A stretch of 50,348 nucleotides of DNA from Fen-1258 sp964441505 (GCA_964441505.1 CAYTUV010000024.1:1-50348), one strand, 5' to 3'; positions 8,882-18,378 are shown, counted from the stretch's first letter. Notes: generated by a model not told the origin, from the letters alone. Numbers and translations: made by a program.

Positions 8882-9990
8882 TATCTTACCTTGAATGAAG
8901 CTAAGCTTATTATTGCGAGAATTATTGTGATGATGTAAAACCGAATTACAATTTTCGGTTCCGCCCAATTCAATTGTTCAAAGTGATGATGAATAGGCGC
9001 CATCTTAAAAACTCTTTTGCCCTCACCGAATCTTTTTTTTGTGTATTTGAAATAAACACGCTGAATGATCACCGATAATGTTTCAATAAAAAAGATTCCG
9101 CCAAGAATCGGAATTAGAAGATCTTTCTTAATCAAAATCATCATCACACCAAACGCACCGCCGAGAGCAAGCGATCCGGTATCACCCATAAAAATTTGAG
9201 CCGGATAAAAATTAAACCACAAAAAACCAAGTCCGGCACCTATTAATGCAGCGATAAAAACTGTCAGCTCTCCGCTTCCCGGTAGATAAATTATATTCAG
9301 ATAGTCAGCGTAAATAACATTGCCCGTTATATAAGTTAGAATTGCGAGAGCGAGCATTACAATTATTATTGTTCCGATCGCCAGACCATCTAAACCATCT
9401 GTCAGATTAACCGCGTTGGATATTGCCGTGATGATGAAAACCACCCATGGTATATATAGATAGGAAAAATCCCAGTTCAGGTTTTTGAAAAATGGTAAAG
9501 TTGTTTGAGTGTTAAACTGAGTAAACTCCGGCAAATAATAGATTGCGGTACCAACAACTAACCCGACAAAAATTTGTCCCATCAATTTGTAACGTGCAAT
9601 CAATCCTTTGGGAAGTTTCTTAACCACCTTGAGGTAGTCATCAAGAAATCCTACTGCGCCAAGAAAAACTGTTCCGAATAAAACCAGAATTATGTAAACA
9701 CTTTTTATATCACTCCAGAGAAGAACGGGCAGTACTACAGAAATAAGAATTATGAGTCCTCCCATAGTTGGAGTGCCTGCTTTTTTCAAATGCGACTGCG
9801 GTCCCTCTTCACGTATAGGTTGATCAACTTCTTTTCCTTTCAGCCTGTTGATGATTTTAGGACCGAAAATAAATGAAATCAACAATGCTGTAATAGCAGC
9901 CAATGCAGAGCGGAACGACAAGAATCGGAAGACATCAAAGCCAGGCGGGCTGAAAACTTTGTTTATGTAATCAAAGAGATAGTAAAACAT
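8881..9990 (-). CDS. mraY: Phospho-MurNAc-pentapeptide transferase MraY
   Basis: Integral membrane enzyme that makes lipid I from undecaprenyl phosphate and UDP-MurNAc-pentapeptide. The 369-residue protein has about ten transmembrane helices and all hallmark motifs: GTPTMGGLI, FLDDYLK with the paired Asp, NAVNLTDGLDGLA, FMGDTGSLALGG and MAPIHHHFE. The ATG overlaps the murF stop by one base, continuing the tight operon. Confidence 0.97.
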   Translation of the reverse strand: MFYYLFDYINKVFSPPGFDVFRFLSFRSALAAITALLISFIFGPKIINRLKGKEVDQPIREEGPQSHLKKAGTPTMGGLIILISVVLPVLLWSDIKSVYIILVLFGTVFLGAVGFLDDYLKVVKKLPKGLIARYKLMGQIFVGLVVGTAIYYLPEFTQFNTQTTLPFFKNLNWDFSYLYIPWVVFIITAISNAVNLTDGLDGLAIGTIIIVMLALAILTYITGNVIYADYLNIIYLPGSGELTVFIAALIGAGLGFLWFNFYPAQIFMGDTGSLALGGAFGVMMILIKKDLLIPILGGIFFIETLSVIIQRVYFKYTKKRFGEGKRVFKMAPIHHHFEQLNWAEPKIVIRFYIITIILAIISLASFKVR

Positions 9991-11399
9991 TACGCAAACC
10001 TTGTCTCCAAAATGTTAACAAAATCTTCCATCATCATTCCGCGGGAACCTTTAACTAAAATAACAGAGTTATCAATCTCCTCGTATTTCAGATACAGAGA
10101 TAAAGCCTCGCGTAAGTAGAAATGGATTGATCTTACTTTTTTCTTTCTCAATTCTTTGTGCAAATTTTTCATCATGGCGCCGATTGTTAATACGGTCAAC
10201 TTCTTATCCGGCAAGAAGAGGTTTGATAAATCTTTGTGGAACTTTTGCGATTTTTTCCCAAGTTCATACATATCGCCCAGAATTATCAATTTGCTTTTGA
10301 AAGTTTTGATTTGCTTTACGAGCTCTATTGCAGTTTGAATTGATGCAGGACTCGCATTGTATGTATCATCAATTATAACCGCATACTTAAATTTCTTTAC
10401 GTCTAACCGGCCATGTACCGATTGGATTTTTTTTGAACCTGAAATGATTTCTTTACTATTGAATCCAAGTTTTAATGCAATTGCAGAGGCAGCCAGAAAA
10501 TTCTTTGCATTCGATTGGCCATATACCGGGATTGTAGTTTTAAATTTCTTTCCCCTAAAAGTGATTTGGATTTCTGTTCTGCCATCCTCAGTGTAGCTGA
10601 AAATCTTACCCTTTACATCAACTTTACCTTTGAATCCATATGTTACTTTTCGGGAATATTGTTTAGCGTTTTTTCTAACGATCGGATCATCCATATTCAA
10701 GAAAACAATTCCGCCGCGTTTATCGGTTTCATCATACAAAGCAGATTTTTCTTTGAAGATCCCTTCCCTATTTTTCAGATACTCCAGATGAGAGTCACCG
10801 ATATTTGTTATGAGAGAATAATCCGGCTGAGATATTTTTGCCGAGTAAGGAATTTCACCGAAATGATTAGTCCCCTGCTCAAGAACAAGAACTTCGCATC
10901 TATCATCTGCACTTAATATCGTAAGAGGCACACCAATATGATTATTGTTATTAGCCTCAGTTTTAATTACTCTGTATTTTTCCGCCAGAAGAGTTGACAA
11001 CATTTCTTTAACAGTTGTTTTTCCGTTGCTTCCGGTTACCGAAATTATTTTTGCAGAAAGTTTATTGCGCCAGATTTTAGCTATTTCACCGAATGCTTTG
11101 GTTGTATCATCGACTGTGATGACGGGAATTTCGAGAAAGCTGAATTTCTTCTCCCGAAGGGATGGATTTCCAAACTTTCTCGAATCAATAACTACCGCAG
11201 CAGCCCCTTTCTTGTGAGCATCGAGTATAAAATCGTGACCATCTAATTTTTCACCTTTGATAGCTACGAACAGGCATCCCTTTTTCACTTTACGGGAATC
11301 GATCTCTACTGAAGAGATTGCTTTGTAAGCGTCGGGATTGAATATTTCCGCACCTGGAATATTAAATAAATCCTCGATCGTGATTTTTATTTTGCCCAT
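9990..11399 (-). CDS. murF: UDP-MurNAc-tripeptide--D-Ala-D-Ala ligase MurF
   Basis: Completes the stem pentapeptide by adding D-Ala-D-Ala. The 469-residue protein has the ATP loop SVTGSNGKTTVKEML, the segment EQGTNHFGEI and the C-terminal DDTYNASPASI motif that is typical of MurF. The N-terminal domain opens with SVEIDSRKVKKGCLFVAIKG, the MurE/MurF UDP-binding domain pattern. It overlaps murE by 13 bases. Confidence 0.96.
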   Translation of the reverse strand: MGKIKITIEDLFNIPGAEIFNPDAYKAISSVEIDSRKVKKGCLFVAIKGEKLDGHDFILDAHKKGAAAVVIDSRKFGNPSLREKKFSFLEIPVITVDDTTKAFGEIAKIWRNKLSAKIISVTGSNGKTTVKEMLSTLLAEKYRVIKTEANNNNHIGVPLTILSADDRCEVLVLEQGTNHFGEIPYSAKISQPDYSLITNIGDSHLEYLKNREGIFKEKSALYDETDKRGGIVFLNMDDPIVRKNAKQYSRKVTYGFKGKVDVKGKIFSYTEDGRTEIQITFRGKKFKTTIPVYGQSNAKNFLAASAIALKLGFNSKEIISGSKKIQSVHGRLDVKKFKYAVIIDDTYNASPASIQTAIELVKQIKTFKSKLIILGDMYELGKKSQKFHKDLSNLFLPDKKLTVLTIGAMMKNLHKELRKKKVRSIHFYLREALSLYLKYEEIDNSVILVKGSRGMMMEDFVNILETRFA

Positions 11400-12865
11400 T
11401 CTGCCAGATATTTTTCTGAAAGCTCTTTATCGGAGAAGTGTTTGCGCACTCCGTTAATTTCTTGATAGTTCTCGTGTCCCTTGCCAGCAATTAATATCAC
11501 GGCATTCTCTTCACTCTCATGAATGGAGGCACGAATCGCTTCTTCTCTGTTTTCTAAAACCCGGTAGTTATTTGTCTTTACGCCTTTTAAAATCTCATCA
11601 ATTATAATAAATGGGTCTTCCGTGCGCGGATTGTCCGATGTTATATACACACGATCACTCATCGAAGCGGCGATATCACCCATAATTGGGCGTTTTGTTC
11701 TGTCTCTGTCACCGCCGCATCCAAAGACGGTATAAATAGGACGTTCTTCTTTTACAATGTGCTGAATTGCCGTCAGCGCCTGCTTCAATGAATCGCTGGT
11801 ATGAGAGTAATCAACAATTACTTTTTTATTTTTCTTCGTTACTATTTCAAATCTTCCGGGAACTTGAGGAGTTGTTTTAATTCCCTCAACCGCTATTTCA
11901 GGATCAATGCCATTTACAACTGCTGTTGCAAATGCCGAAGCAGCGTTAAATGCATTGAAATGCCCGACAAGTCCTGTCATACACTGATACTGTTTACCAT
12001 CATAAAATATTTCAAATGTTGTTCCGTCCAGAGAAAATTCAAGATTCCGAATTCTGAAATCGGCATTCTTAACAGTTCCGTATGAATATTTTCTTGCTGA
12101 TGAATTTTTCAGCAGAACGGATGAATTCGTATCGTCGGAGTTATAAACAATCTTGCTTGATTTCGGAATCATATCGAACAAAATCTTCTTAGATGCAAGG
12201 TAATGCTCGAATGTCTTATGATAATCCATATGATCAGACGTGATGTTGGTAAAAATTCCTGTCTCAAAATTCATGTAATCAACGCGATTGAGTGCCAATG
12301 CGTGAGAAGAAACCTCCATTACACAATGCGTGCAGCCCTCATTTATCATCTGAGTGAGAAGGGAATTAACCTCATTTGACTGAGGAGTTGTGAGCATTGT
12401 TTTCACTTCGGTTTCGCCAATATAATTTGCGATAGTCCCGATTAACCCCGTTTTATATCCCGCTTGTTGAAAAACATTCTTCACATAAAATGCAGTTGTG
12501 GTTTTTCCCTTTGTACCAGTAATTCCAATCAGTTTTATTTTCTTCGAAGGCTCTCCATAAAATATATTTGAGAACTCAGCGAGTGATTTTCTTGTGTCTT
12601 CGACTACAATCTTAACACATCCTGCATGAGAAAAGATCTGATCCGGTACGGAGTTAGCATTTTGCAGGACGACTGCGGCAACACCTTTATTAATAACATC
12701 GGGAATAAATTTATGACCGTCTTGTTTTTCTCCGATGATTGCAAAAAAGAGAGAATCCTTTGTAGCTGTACGAGAGTCAAGTGTAATGCTTCCAATATCT
12801 TTCTGTTCAGCATTGCCTGTAACTTGAATGGCTTTGACTTTATTTAAGAGTTCTGTCAGTTTCAT
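11387..12865 (-). CDS. murE: UDP-MurNAc-tripeptide synthetase MurE (meso-DAP type)
   Basis: Adds the third stem residue. The 492-residue product has the N-terminal DSRTATKDSLFFAI pattern, the ATP loop ITGTKGKTTTAFYV, EVSSHALALNRV and the segment FTNITSDHMDYHKT. The C-terminal motif TSDNPRTEDP contains DNPR, which in this family marks meso-diaminopimelate-adding enzymes, so a DAP-type cell wall is inferred. The stop abuts the operon downstream through a 13-base overlap with murF; the start is next to the ftsI stop. Confidence 0.97.
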   Translation of the reverse strand: MKLTELLNKVKAIQVTGNAEQKDIGSITLDSRTATKDSLFFAIIGEKQDGHKFIPDVINKGVAAVVLQNANSVPDQIFSHAGCVKIVVEDTRKSLAEFSNIFYGEPSKKIKLIGITGTKGKTTTAFYVKNVFQQAGYKTGLIGTIANYIGETEVKTMLTTPQSNEVNSLLTQMINEGCTHCVMEVSSHALALNRVDYMNFETGIFTNITSDHMDYHKTFEHYLASKKILFDMIPKSSKIVYNSDDTNSSVLLKNSSARKYSYGTVKNADFRIRNLEFSLDGTTFEIFYDGKQYQCMTGLVGHFNAFNAASAFATAVVNGIDPEIAVEGIKTTPQVPGRFEIVTKKNKKVIVDYSHTSDSLKQALTAIQHIVKEERPIYTVFGCGGDRDRTKRPIMGDIAASMSDRVYITSDNPRTEDPFIIIDEILKGVKTNNYRVLENREEAIRASIHESEENAVILIAGKGHENYQEINGVRKHFSDKELSEKYLAEWAK

Positions 12866-14887
12866 TCAGTTAACACTCATATTTATTTTTTTTGTTGCTG
12901 GTTCACACTTTACCGTACAAACAGAGCCGGGGATGAAACTCGATCCCGGTTCGAGACTCTGCCAGACAACTTTGCCCGTTCCCGAAATTTTACATTTGAG
13001 ACCAAGCTCGGTTAACTGGGCAATTGCATCTCTCATGGATTGATTCATCAAATTTGGCATTGTCGAAACGTTCTTATCATAAAATTTTCTTACAGAAATA
13101 TTTGAATATGATTTATCCGCCACGTTGGCAAAGGATATTGTTTTTGCCTTTGGCGTGGCCTTAATTCCAGCAACAAGTTCATCTATTAAATTTTGTTTAC
13201 GTTTAATATTTTTTTTGTTGGGAACTAGATTCAGATCTGTTTCTATCATTCTTTTAGCTATATCGTGAAATACCGGCGCAGCGACTAATCCTCCATATCC
13301 CCCGCCTTTAGGAGCATTAATGAGTATCAGACAGGCAATTTTTGGACTCTCCGCCGGGAAAAATCCGATGAATGAAGAATTGTGATGACTGCTTGAATAT
13401 GATTTATTGACCAACTGCTGTGATGTACCAGTCTTTCCGCCAACCAATACATTCTTAAGTTGTGCTGCAGTACCTGTTCCCTTTTCAACTACATTTACCA
13501 TCATGTTTTTAATTTTTTTCGAAGTAAATTCGCTAATGACTCTTCTGATTTCTCTCGCTTGTGTCACTTCCACATCTTTACCTGTCGCATCTGTAATTTT
13601 TTTCACAATAAATGGCTGGATAAGTTTTCCACCATTGACCAATGCGCAATAAGCAGTTAAGAGTTGTAAAGGGGTAACAGCAATTTCATATCCAAATGAC
13701 ATAAACGGTTTTGTCAAAGCGGAAAATGTACCGGGCTTCTTCAACAACCCGGATGCTTCACCAGGAAGCTCAACTTGGGTTGAATTACTGAAACCGAAAT
13801 CGCGTAAATATTTGTAGAGAACATCATCAGCCACTCTGCTTGATAATTTGGCCATTCCAATATTGCTGGATTGTTCCAAAACTCCGTTAACAGTAAGACT
13901 TTCATACTGGTGTGCATCAATTACCGGAATATTTTTAATAAAATATTTTCCATTTTCAGTATCGATAACTTCGTCTTCGTTTACGAGATTTTGATCGATT
14001 AGAATAGAAAGAGTGATCGACTTCATCGTAGAACCGGGTTCGAAAGTATCTGTAATAGCTCTATTTCTTCTCGCATCAGCCGTTGATAAATCATAGCTCG
14101 CTGGATCGAAATCCGGTGAATTTGCAAGAGAATAAATCTCGCCTGAGTTTGGATTCATAATAATTCCAACTGCAGATTCACCGCCGTATTTCTGTACTCC
14201 TGCAGCTAATTCTTCTTCAAGAATTTTTTGATAAGTTTTATTTATGGTCAGATAAATCTGGTTGCCCGGAACCGCTGCATTGGAAACATTTTCATCGACA
14301 GTAATGATTCTTCCAATAACGTCTCTCTCAATGCTGTAATAACCATCCTCACCTACCAATTTTTGTTGATAAGTCTTCTCGATTCCCTCAACACCCATCA
14401 TATCGCGGTTTACAAAACCCAGAACATGAGAAGCCAGGTTTCCGTAAGGATATATTCTGGAAAAATCTTCCTGGTGAAATAGTCCATCAACAACAATTTT
14501 TTTGAGTGTAAGAGCCGATTCCATAGGAACTTTCTTTTCAAGACAGACATTACCAGATCCTTTGGCAATTAGGTTTTTGTAATATTCTTTCGGCTTGCCG
14601 AGAACTTTGGAAAATGCTGATACGATAGAATCGGTTCTTTTGGAATTCATCATACGCGTGTCAACAAAAAACGAAACATTGTCCGATGTAAAACTGAGAA
14701 CTTCCCCATTTGCATCCTTAATTATTCCACGTTCGGCTTTAACCCGTAATGGTTTGTTCTGCTGGCGCTCGGCAACAAGCGAATAATACTCGTGCTTGGC
14801 AATCTGAATTGAGAAAAGTTTTGCTACTAGAGCAACAAAAATGATCAACAGAAAGCTGGTTAATATTAGCGCGCGTTTACTATTCAT
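12866..14887 (-). CDS. ftsI: Class B penicillin-binding protein FtsI (PBP3-like) with PASTA domain
   Basis: Septal DD-transpeptidase of 673 residues. An N-terminal membrane anchor (about 8-27) precedes the dimerisation domain (RGIIKDANGEVLSF). The transpeptidase domain has the catalytic SxxK in EPGSTMKSITL, SSN in EQSSNIGMAK and KTG in VGGKTGTSQQL. The last 70 residues (from about VSTMPNLMNQSMRDAI) form one PASTA-type domain. It overlaps ftsL by eight bases and is the presumed catalytic partner of FtsW. Confidence 0.96.
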   Translation of the reverse strand: MNSKRALILTSFLLIIFVALVAKLFSIQIAKHEYYSLVAERQQNKPLRVKAERGIIKDANGEVLSFTSDNVSFFVDTRMMNSKRTDSIVSAFSKVLGKPKEYYKNLIAKGSGNVCLEKKVPMESALTLKKIVVDGLFHQEDFSRIYPYGNLASHVLGFVNRDMMGVEGIEKTYQQKLVGEDGYYSIERDVIGRIITVDENVSNAAVPGNQIYLTINKTYQKILEEELAAGVQKYGGESAVGIIMNPNSGEIYSLANSPDFDPASYDLSTADARRNRAITDTFEPGSTMKSITLSILIDQNLVNEDEVIDTENGKYFIKNIPVIDAHQYESLTVNGVLEQSSNIGMAKLSSRVADDVLYKYLRDFGFSNSTQVELPGEASGLLKKPGTFSALTKPFMSFGYEIAVTPLQLLTAYCALVNGGKLIQPFIVKKITDATGKDVEVTQAREIRRVISEFTSKKIKNMMVNVVEKGTGTAAQLKNVLVGGKTGTSQQLVNKSYSSSHHNSSFIGFFPAESPKIACLILINAPKGGGYGGLVAAPVFHDIAKRMIETDLNLVPNKKNIKRKQNLIDELVAGIKATPKAKTISFANVADKSYSNISVRKFYDKNVSTMPNLMNQSMRDAIAQLTELGLKCKISGTGKVVWQSLEPGSSFIPGSVCTVKCEPATKKINMSVN

Positions 14888-15206
14888 ATTTTTTTTTCAA
14901 CAATTTTTCTATTTGCACTGTTTGATTTTTCGAGATTGTAATGATTTCCAAATTCTCTTCCGGTCTTATTAAGCCAAGTGAATCTTTTGCCATTTTGACT
15001 ATTCTGTCTTCAGCTGTAAGTTTTTGAATCTCCACCAGCTTTGATTCGATTCTGTTCAGTCTTCCGTTCAACATGTCATGTTTCATTATCTTTTCACGGG
15101 TAATTCTTTTTATTTCCGACCTTACCATTACATAAGAAAGAAGAATGAATGAAACTGCTGCAACAATCGTTATAAAATTTTTTAGAGACGATCCCTTCAT
15201 AATCAA
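14880..15206 (-). CDS. ftsL: FtsL-like divisome protein
   Basis: A 108-residue bitopic protein with a short cytoplasmic N-terminus, one transmembrane helix (about 10-27) and a coiled-coil-like extracytoplasmic region (residues 30-75). Sequence conservation in FtsL is low, so the call rests on size, topology and the position between rsmH and ftsI, where ftsL lies in most dcw clusters. It overlaps rsmH by four bases and ftsI by eight. Confidence 0.8.
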   Translation of the reverse strand: MIMKGSSLKNFITIVAAVSFILLSYVMVRSEIKRITREKIMKHDMLNGRLNRIESKLVEIQKLTAEDRIVKMAKDSLGLIRPEENLEIITISKNQTVQIEKLLKKKYE

Positions 15207-16120
15207 ACCTTTTCTGCTACACGCATTTTAGCGCTTCTTGCACGGCGGTTTTTCTCTATCTCATTATCTCCAGGAACGACCGGTTTATGTGTTACCAATT
15301 TTAATCTCTTCACTTTTCCGCATGTGCAAATGGGCATTCCCTGCGGACAGATACAGCTTAAACTTTCATACTTAATTTTTTCTTTTACAATTCTGTCTTC
15401 AAGAGAATGATAACTTAGAACTACAATTCTGCCGCCCGGTCTCAAGAGAGAGAAAGATTTATCCAAAAATATTTTCAGCTCTTCAAGTTCGTTATTCACA
15501 TAAACCCTAAGAGCCTGGAAAACACGTGATAAAGATTTATTCAAAAAGCGGACTGGTGTTACCTGTTCTACAATTTCTTTTAGTTGAGATGTACGGGAAA
15601 ATTTTTCGTTCAGTCTGAACTCAACTATCTTTTTCGCAATAAGTCGCGAATTCTTCTCTTCGCCATACTCAAATAAAATCTTTGCAATCTCTTCCTGAGA
15701 AAATTTATTCAGCAAATCCGAGGCGGAGATTCCTTCAGCTTTATTCATCCTGAGATCAAGTACTGCGTCCTCACGGAATGTAAATCCCGCTTCAACTGTA
15801 TCTAACTGAAACGAGGATACTCCTAGATCTGCAAAGATGCCGTCAAATTGGTCAATGAACTCAATCTTGGAAATCGAATCAATGTTTGTAAAACCGGTGT
15901 GGTAAATCGAAAATCGCTTATCTTCTGTAAATCTCTCTCTGCAAAATTCAAATGCTGATTGATCTTTGTCTGTTGCAATCAGTTTTCCCTTATTGTCTAA
16001 CCTGCTTAATATTTCTAATGAGTGTCCTCCAAATCCTGCTGTGCCGTCAAAGTATATTCCATTTTTTTTCGTAACCAAAAAATCAATACTCTCTTTCAAG
16101 AGAACCGGTACGTGACTCAT
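15203..16120 (-). CDS. rsmH: 16S rRNA (cytosine1402-N4)-methyltransferase RsmH (MraW)
   Basis: SAM-dependent methyltransferase acting on C1402 in the ribosomal decoding site. The 305-residue protein begins SHVPVLLKESIDFL, then the SAM-binding DGTAGFGGHSLEIL, ADLGVSSFQLD, FRVNNELEEL-like segment (ALRVYVNNELEELK), LSYHSLEDRIVK and the C-terminal NRRARSAKMRVAEK. The length is normal. It overlaps mraZ by four bases at its start. Confidence 0.97.
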   Translation of the reverse strand: MSHVPVLLKESIDFLVTKKNGIYFDGTAGFGGHSLEILSRLDNKGKLIATDKDQSAFEFCRERFTEDKRFSIYHTGFTNIDSISKIEFIDQFDGIFADLGVSSFQLDTVEAGFTFREDAVLDLRMNKAEGISASDLLNKFSQEEIAKILFEYGEEKNSRLIAKKIVEFRLNEKFSRTSQLKEIVEQVTPVRFLNKSLSRVFQALRVYVNNELEELKIFLDKSFSLLRPGGRIVVLSYHSLEDRIVKEKIKYESLSCICPQGMPICTCGKVKRLKLVTHKPVVPGDNEIEKNRRARSAKMRVAEKV

Positions 16121-16566
16121 TTCGGTTTTTTCTGCATTACTTGTTTGGCAATTTCAGCAAACGGTTTGGAGTTTTCTTTTTTATGTGCTTCGTAAATTTC
16201 CGGATTCCAGATTTCAATTTTTTTGTTTTGTCCAAGAATAAAAACATCTCTCTCTATTCCCGCGAACTCCAAAAGATTTTTCGGAACCAGCAATCGTGAT
16301 TGTGAATCAAGCTTTCCTTCGGCAGCTAATTCGAACAACATTCTTTTGAACACTGCTTCTTCAGGATCAAAATCATCAAGTTGATTGACACGTGTTAGTA
16401 CTTCTTCTTTCCAAAAATCCTGAGGGTAAATATCAATGCACTGAATTATTCCCCTGGTTATTACAAATGTTTCATTCGCAACTTCAGTGACATATTTTTT
16501 GAATATGGAAGGAATGCTGACTCTTCCTTTAGTGTCGACTGAGTATTTAAAACTGCCTATAAACAT
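16117..16566 (-). CDS. mraZ: Transcriptional regulator MraZ
   Basis: First gene of the dcw operon. The 149-residue protein contains two AbrB-like MraZ repeats: KYSVDTKGRVSIPSIFKKY at about 7-25 and GKLDSQSRLLVPKNLLEF at about 86-103. MraZ in other bacteria represses its own operon through TGGG-type repeats near the promoter; a TGGGTGGGT stretch lies about 35 bp upstream of this start (see the regulatory entry). The ATG follows GGAATAGCG. Confidence 0.95.
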   Translation of the reverse strand: MFIGSFKYSVDTKGRVSIPSIFKKYVTEVANETFVITRGIIQCIDIYPQDFWKEEVLTRVNQLDDFDPEEAVFKRMLFELAAEGKLDSQSRLLVPKNLLEFAGIERDVFILGQNKKIEIWNPEIYEAHKKENSKPFAEIAKQVMQKKPK

Positions 16567-16600
16567 CGCTATTCCATTATATGGGAAAATTAAACACTAT

Positions 16601-16645
16601 TACCCACCCAGATGCAAAATAACTGATTTTATATGGGATTGTCAA
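16601..16645 (-). promoter_or_regulatory. Promoter of the dcw operon with candidate MraZ operator
   Basis: Reading the minus strand, TTGACA lies at 16645-16640 and TATTTT at 16621-16616, separated by 18 bases: a good housekeeping sigma-factor pattern. Immediately downstream, at 16610-16602, is TGGGTGGGT, two adjacent TGGG units at the expected transcription start. MraZ proteins characterised elsewhere bind repeated TGGG-like boxes, so autoregulation here is inferred. No other promoter is obvious until ftsZ, consistent with one long operon. Confidence 0.6.
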
Positions 16646-16769
16646 GGTTTTTTTGCTTTTATAGATGAGAATATTAAAAAAGACGTCTCATATCACAAAT
16701 GATAGAGCGATGATAGGCAAGTTTGATGAGAAAATAGAATGAAATGGTGATTGATTGAAATTTGAGAAT

Positions 16770-16845
16770 TGGAGCCACCTGGCGGATTCGAACCGCCGAC
16801 CTGCTCATTACGAATGAGCTGCTCTACCAGCTGAGCCAAGGTGGC
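16770..16845 (-). tRNA. tRNA-Thr(CGU)
   Basis: The minus strand folds as a canonical cloverleaf: acceptor GCCACCT/AGGTGGC, D arm with GGCTCAGCTGGTAGAGC, anticodon stem GCTCA/TGAGC with loop TTCGTAA (anticodon CGT), T loop TTCGAAT, discriminator T and an encoded CCA. It is a useful reference for this genome, because normal tRNA genes here carry U33 and an encoded CCA, unlike most tRNA-like elements near the lanthipeptide genes. Confidence 0.97.
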
Positions 16846-16921
16846 TTATTAAGTGAAGATGAAAAATGGATGATGGATGATGGAAAATAAACTACATTAC
16901 CCATCAAACATCAAACATTAC

Positions 16922-17017
16922 TTATCTCAATTTCTTTTTATGACGATTTTTTCTCAAACGTTTTTTACGCTTGTGTGTAGCCATTTTGTGGCGTTTTCTT
17001 TTTCTACCGCAAGGCAT
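16922..17017 (-). CDS. COX24/AURKAIP1-like small basic (ribosome-associated) protein
   Basis: A 31-residue, extremely basic peptide starting MPCGRKRKRHKMATHKRKKR and rich in Arg, Lys and His. It matches the short COX24/AURKAIP1-domain proteins annotated in many Bacteroidota-type genomes, relatives of mitochondrial ribosomal protein mS38. The ATG follows AAAAGGAGGATGTAA, a near-perfect ribosome-binding sequence, strong support that this tiny frame is translated. It lies between tRNA-Thr and the TPR gene. A structural role on the small ribosomal subunit is inferred from the family. Confidence 0.85.
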   Translation of the reverse strand: MPCGRKRKRHKMATHKRKKRLRKNRHKKKLR

Positions 17018-17030
17018 TTACATCCTCCTT

Positions 17031-17795
17031 TTAATGTGTTGTAATTAATTCTTTCGCTTTTTGCCCGATCTCGTTTGTAGGATCTATTTCTATTGCCTTA
17101 TTCCAATAACCAATTGCCTTTTCTTTATTTCCGGCAGTTATGTTTACAATTCCAAGATTCAGATTAGCAATTTGATGTCTTGGATTTATTTTCAAAGCTT
17201 TCTCCATAGTCGAAATCGCTTCGGAATTTTTTCCAGTTTCGAAATAACATACTCCCATATCAACCCATACATCGGCTTCTTTCGGGAATTGTTTCAGATA
17301 GAGAGCATATTTTTGAATAGCTTTTTCTTTCAACCCAGAGTCATTAAGTAAATGTGCAAGCTCCAGAAGTGATTGCGAATCCTTTGGATCCTTCTTAATG
17401 ATTTCTTCAAGAGTATTAATCTGCTCAAGATTTTTAAGATCAACACCGGAATGAGGCTTATTAACTTCAGATTGTTGAGATGGTAATGTTGTTGGTGTTG
17501 AATCAAGGATGCCTGAAGAATAAATGAGTATCGCTCCGATCAGAATTAGCGTTAAGAACAGATAAAATAATTTTGTCGTTGAAATCGAATTTGGCTTTTC
17601 TCGTGTTTGTTTAGAGTTACTTTTTTTCCCACCCTTGGAAGTTTCGGATTTAGTCTGAGAATTTTTAACACCCGTAGCGGTTTTTACAGTAGAGATTTTC
17701 GAGTCACTATTTTTTTTAACGATTGGGGCGCCACAACTGGGACACGATTTTTCATCTTTGATTACTTCTTCTCCACAGACAGGACATCTTAACAT
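17031..17795 (-). CDS. Zinc-ribbon and TPR-repeat membrane protein
   Basis: A 254-residue protein. It opens with a two-knuckle zinc ribbon (MLRCPVCGEEV then CPSCGAPIV), followed by a Ser/Lys/Thr-rich linker (30-70), one transmembrane helix (about 73-92) and three or four tetratricopeptide repeats from about 120 to the end (for example WVDMGVCYFETGKNSEAIS). Topology suggests a cytoplasmic ribbon and extracytoplasmic TPRs that bind other proteins. The specific function is unknown. It starts nine bases after the HU gene and may be cotranscribed with it. Confidence 0.85.
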   Translation of the reverse strand: MLRCPVCGEEVIKDEKSCPSCGAPIVKKNSDSKISTVKTATGVKNSQTKSETSKGGKKSNSKQTREKPNSISTTKLFYLFLTLILIGAILIYSSGILDSTPTTLPSQQSEVNKPHSGVDLKNLEQINTLEEIIKKDPKDSQSLLELAHLLNDSGLKEKAIQKYALYLKQFPKEADVWVDMGVCYFETGKNSEAISTMEKALKINPRHQIANLNLGIVNITAGNKEKAIGYWNKAIEIDPTNEIGQKAKELITTH

Positions 17796-17804
17796 TTAAT
17801 TCTC

Positions 17805-18122
17805 CTAATTCACTTCTTGATTTTCTTGTAAATCTTTAGTTTTCATACCTGCATCAACTGCAGATTTAAAGTCCTTTGAGAATTTAAACATCGGCACGTA
17901 ATGTTCGCCGACATAAACTTTCTCGCCAGTTCTTGGGTTGCGCGCATAGCGTGCTTTTTTCTTCTTTACACGATAGCTTCCGAAACCTCGAATCTCAATT
18001 CCCCTACCATCACGTAATGCACCGATAACAGTGTTTAAAAAACCTTCGACAATTGCTTCGGTTTCTAATTTAGTCAGTCCCGTTCCGGAAGCAACTTTCT
18101 CGACAATATCTGCCTTAGTCAT
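17805..18122 (-). CDS. HU/IHF-family DNA-binding protein
   Basis: A 105-residue histone-like protein. It begins MTKADIVEKVASGTGLTK, and the beta-arm region carries RGIEIRGFGSYRVKKKKARY followed by ARNPRTGEKV, the Pro-containing DNA-intercalating arm of the HU/IHF family. The length is slightly above the usual 90-100 because of a C-terminal extension (KTKDLQENQEVN). It is preceded by AGAGGTTAGAG. Whether it acts as HU or IHF cannot be decided from sequence alone. Confidence 0.95.
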   Translation of the reverse strand: MTKADIVEKVASGTGLTKLETEAIVEGFLNTVIGALRDGRGIEIRGFGSYRVKKKKARYARNPRTGEKVYVGEHYVPMFKFSKDFKSAVDAGMKTKDLQENQEVN

Positions 18123-18378
18123 CTCTAACCTCTAATTTTTAAGTGAGTTACAGATAAAAGTGGGTCAAAAAATATCAAAAAGAAGGGTAAAAACAAATTA
18201 TTTGGTGAAGATTCATTAGAATTTGGAATTCGAACGAATCTCAGAAAATGATTAATGCCTCACTTCAAGTCACAATCTTATTGTCAAAGTAAATGAAATG
18301 CTGGAAATCAGCCGATAATCGCTGTTCTTCTTCTGGTACAGCGTTTGTCTAAACAAAGTCAAAATAAGGGTAAATGCT

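Noticed and set aside
8882..8968. Longer N-terminus for MurD
   Set aside because: The extra 29 residues lie over mraY and are not MurD-like; GTG 8881 gives the standard start.
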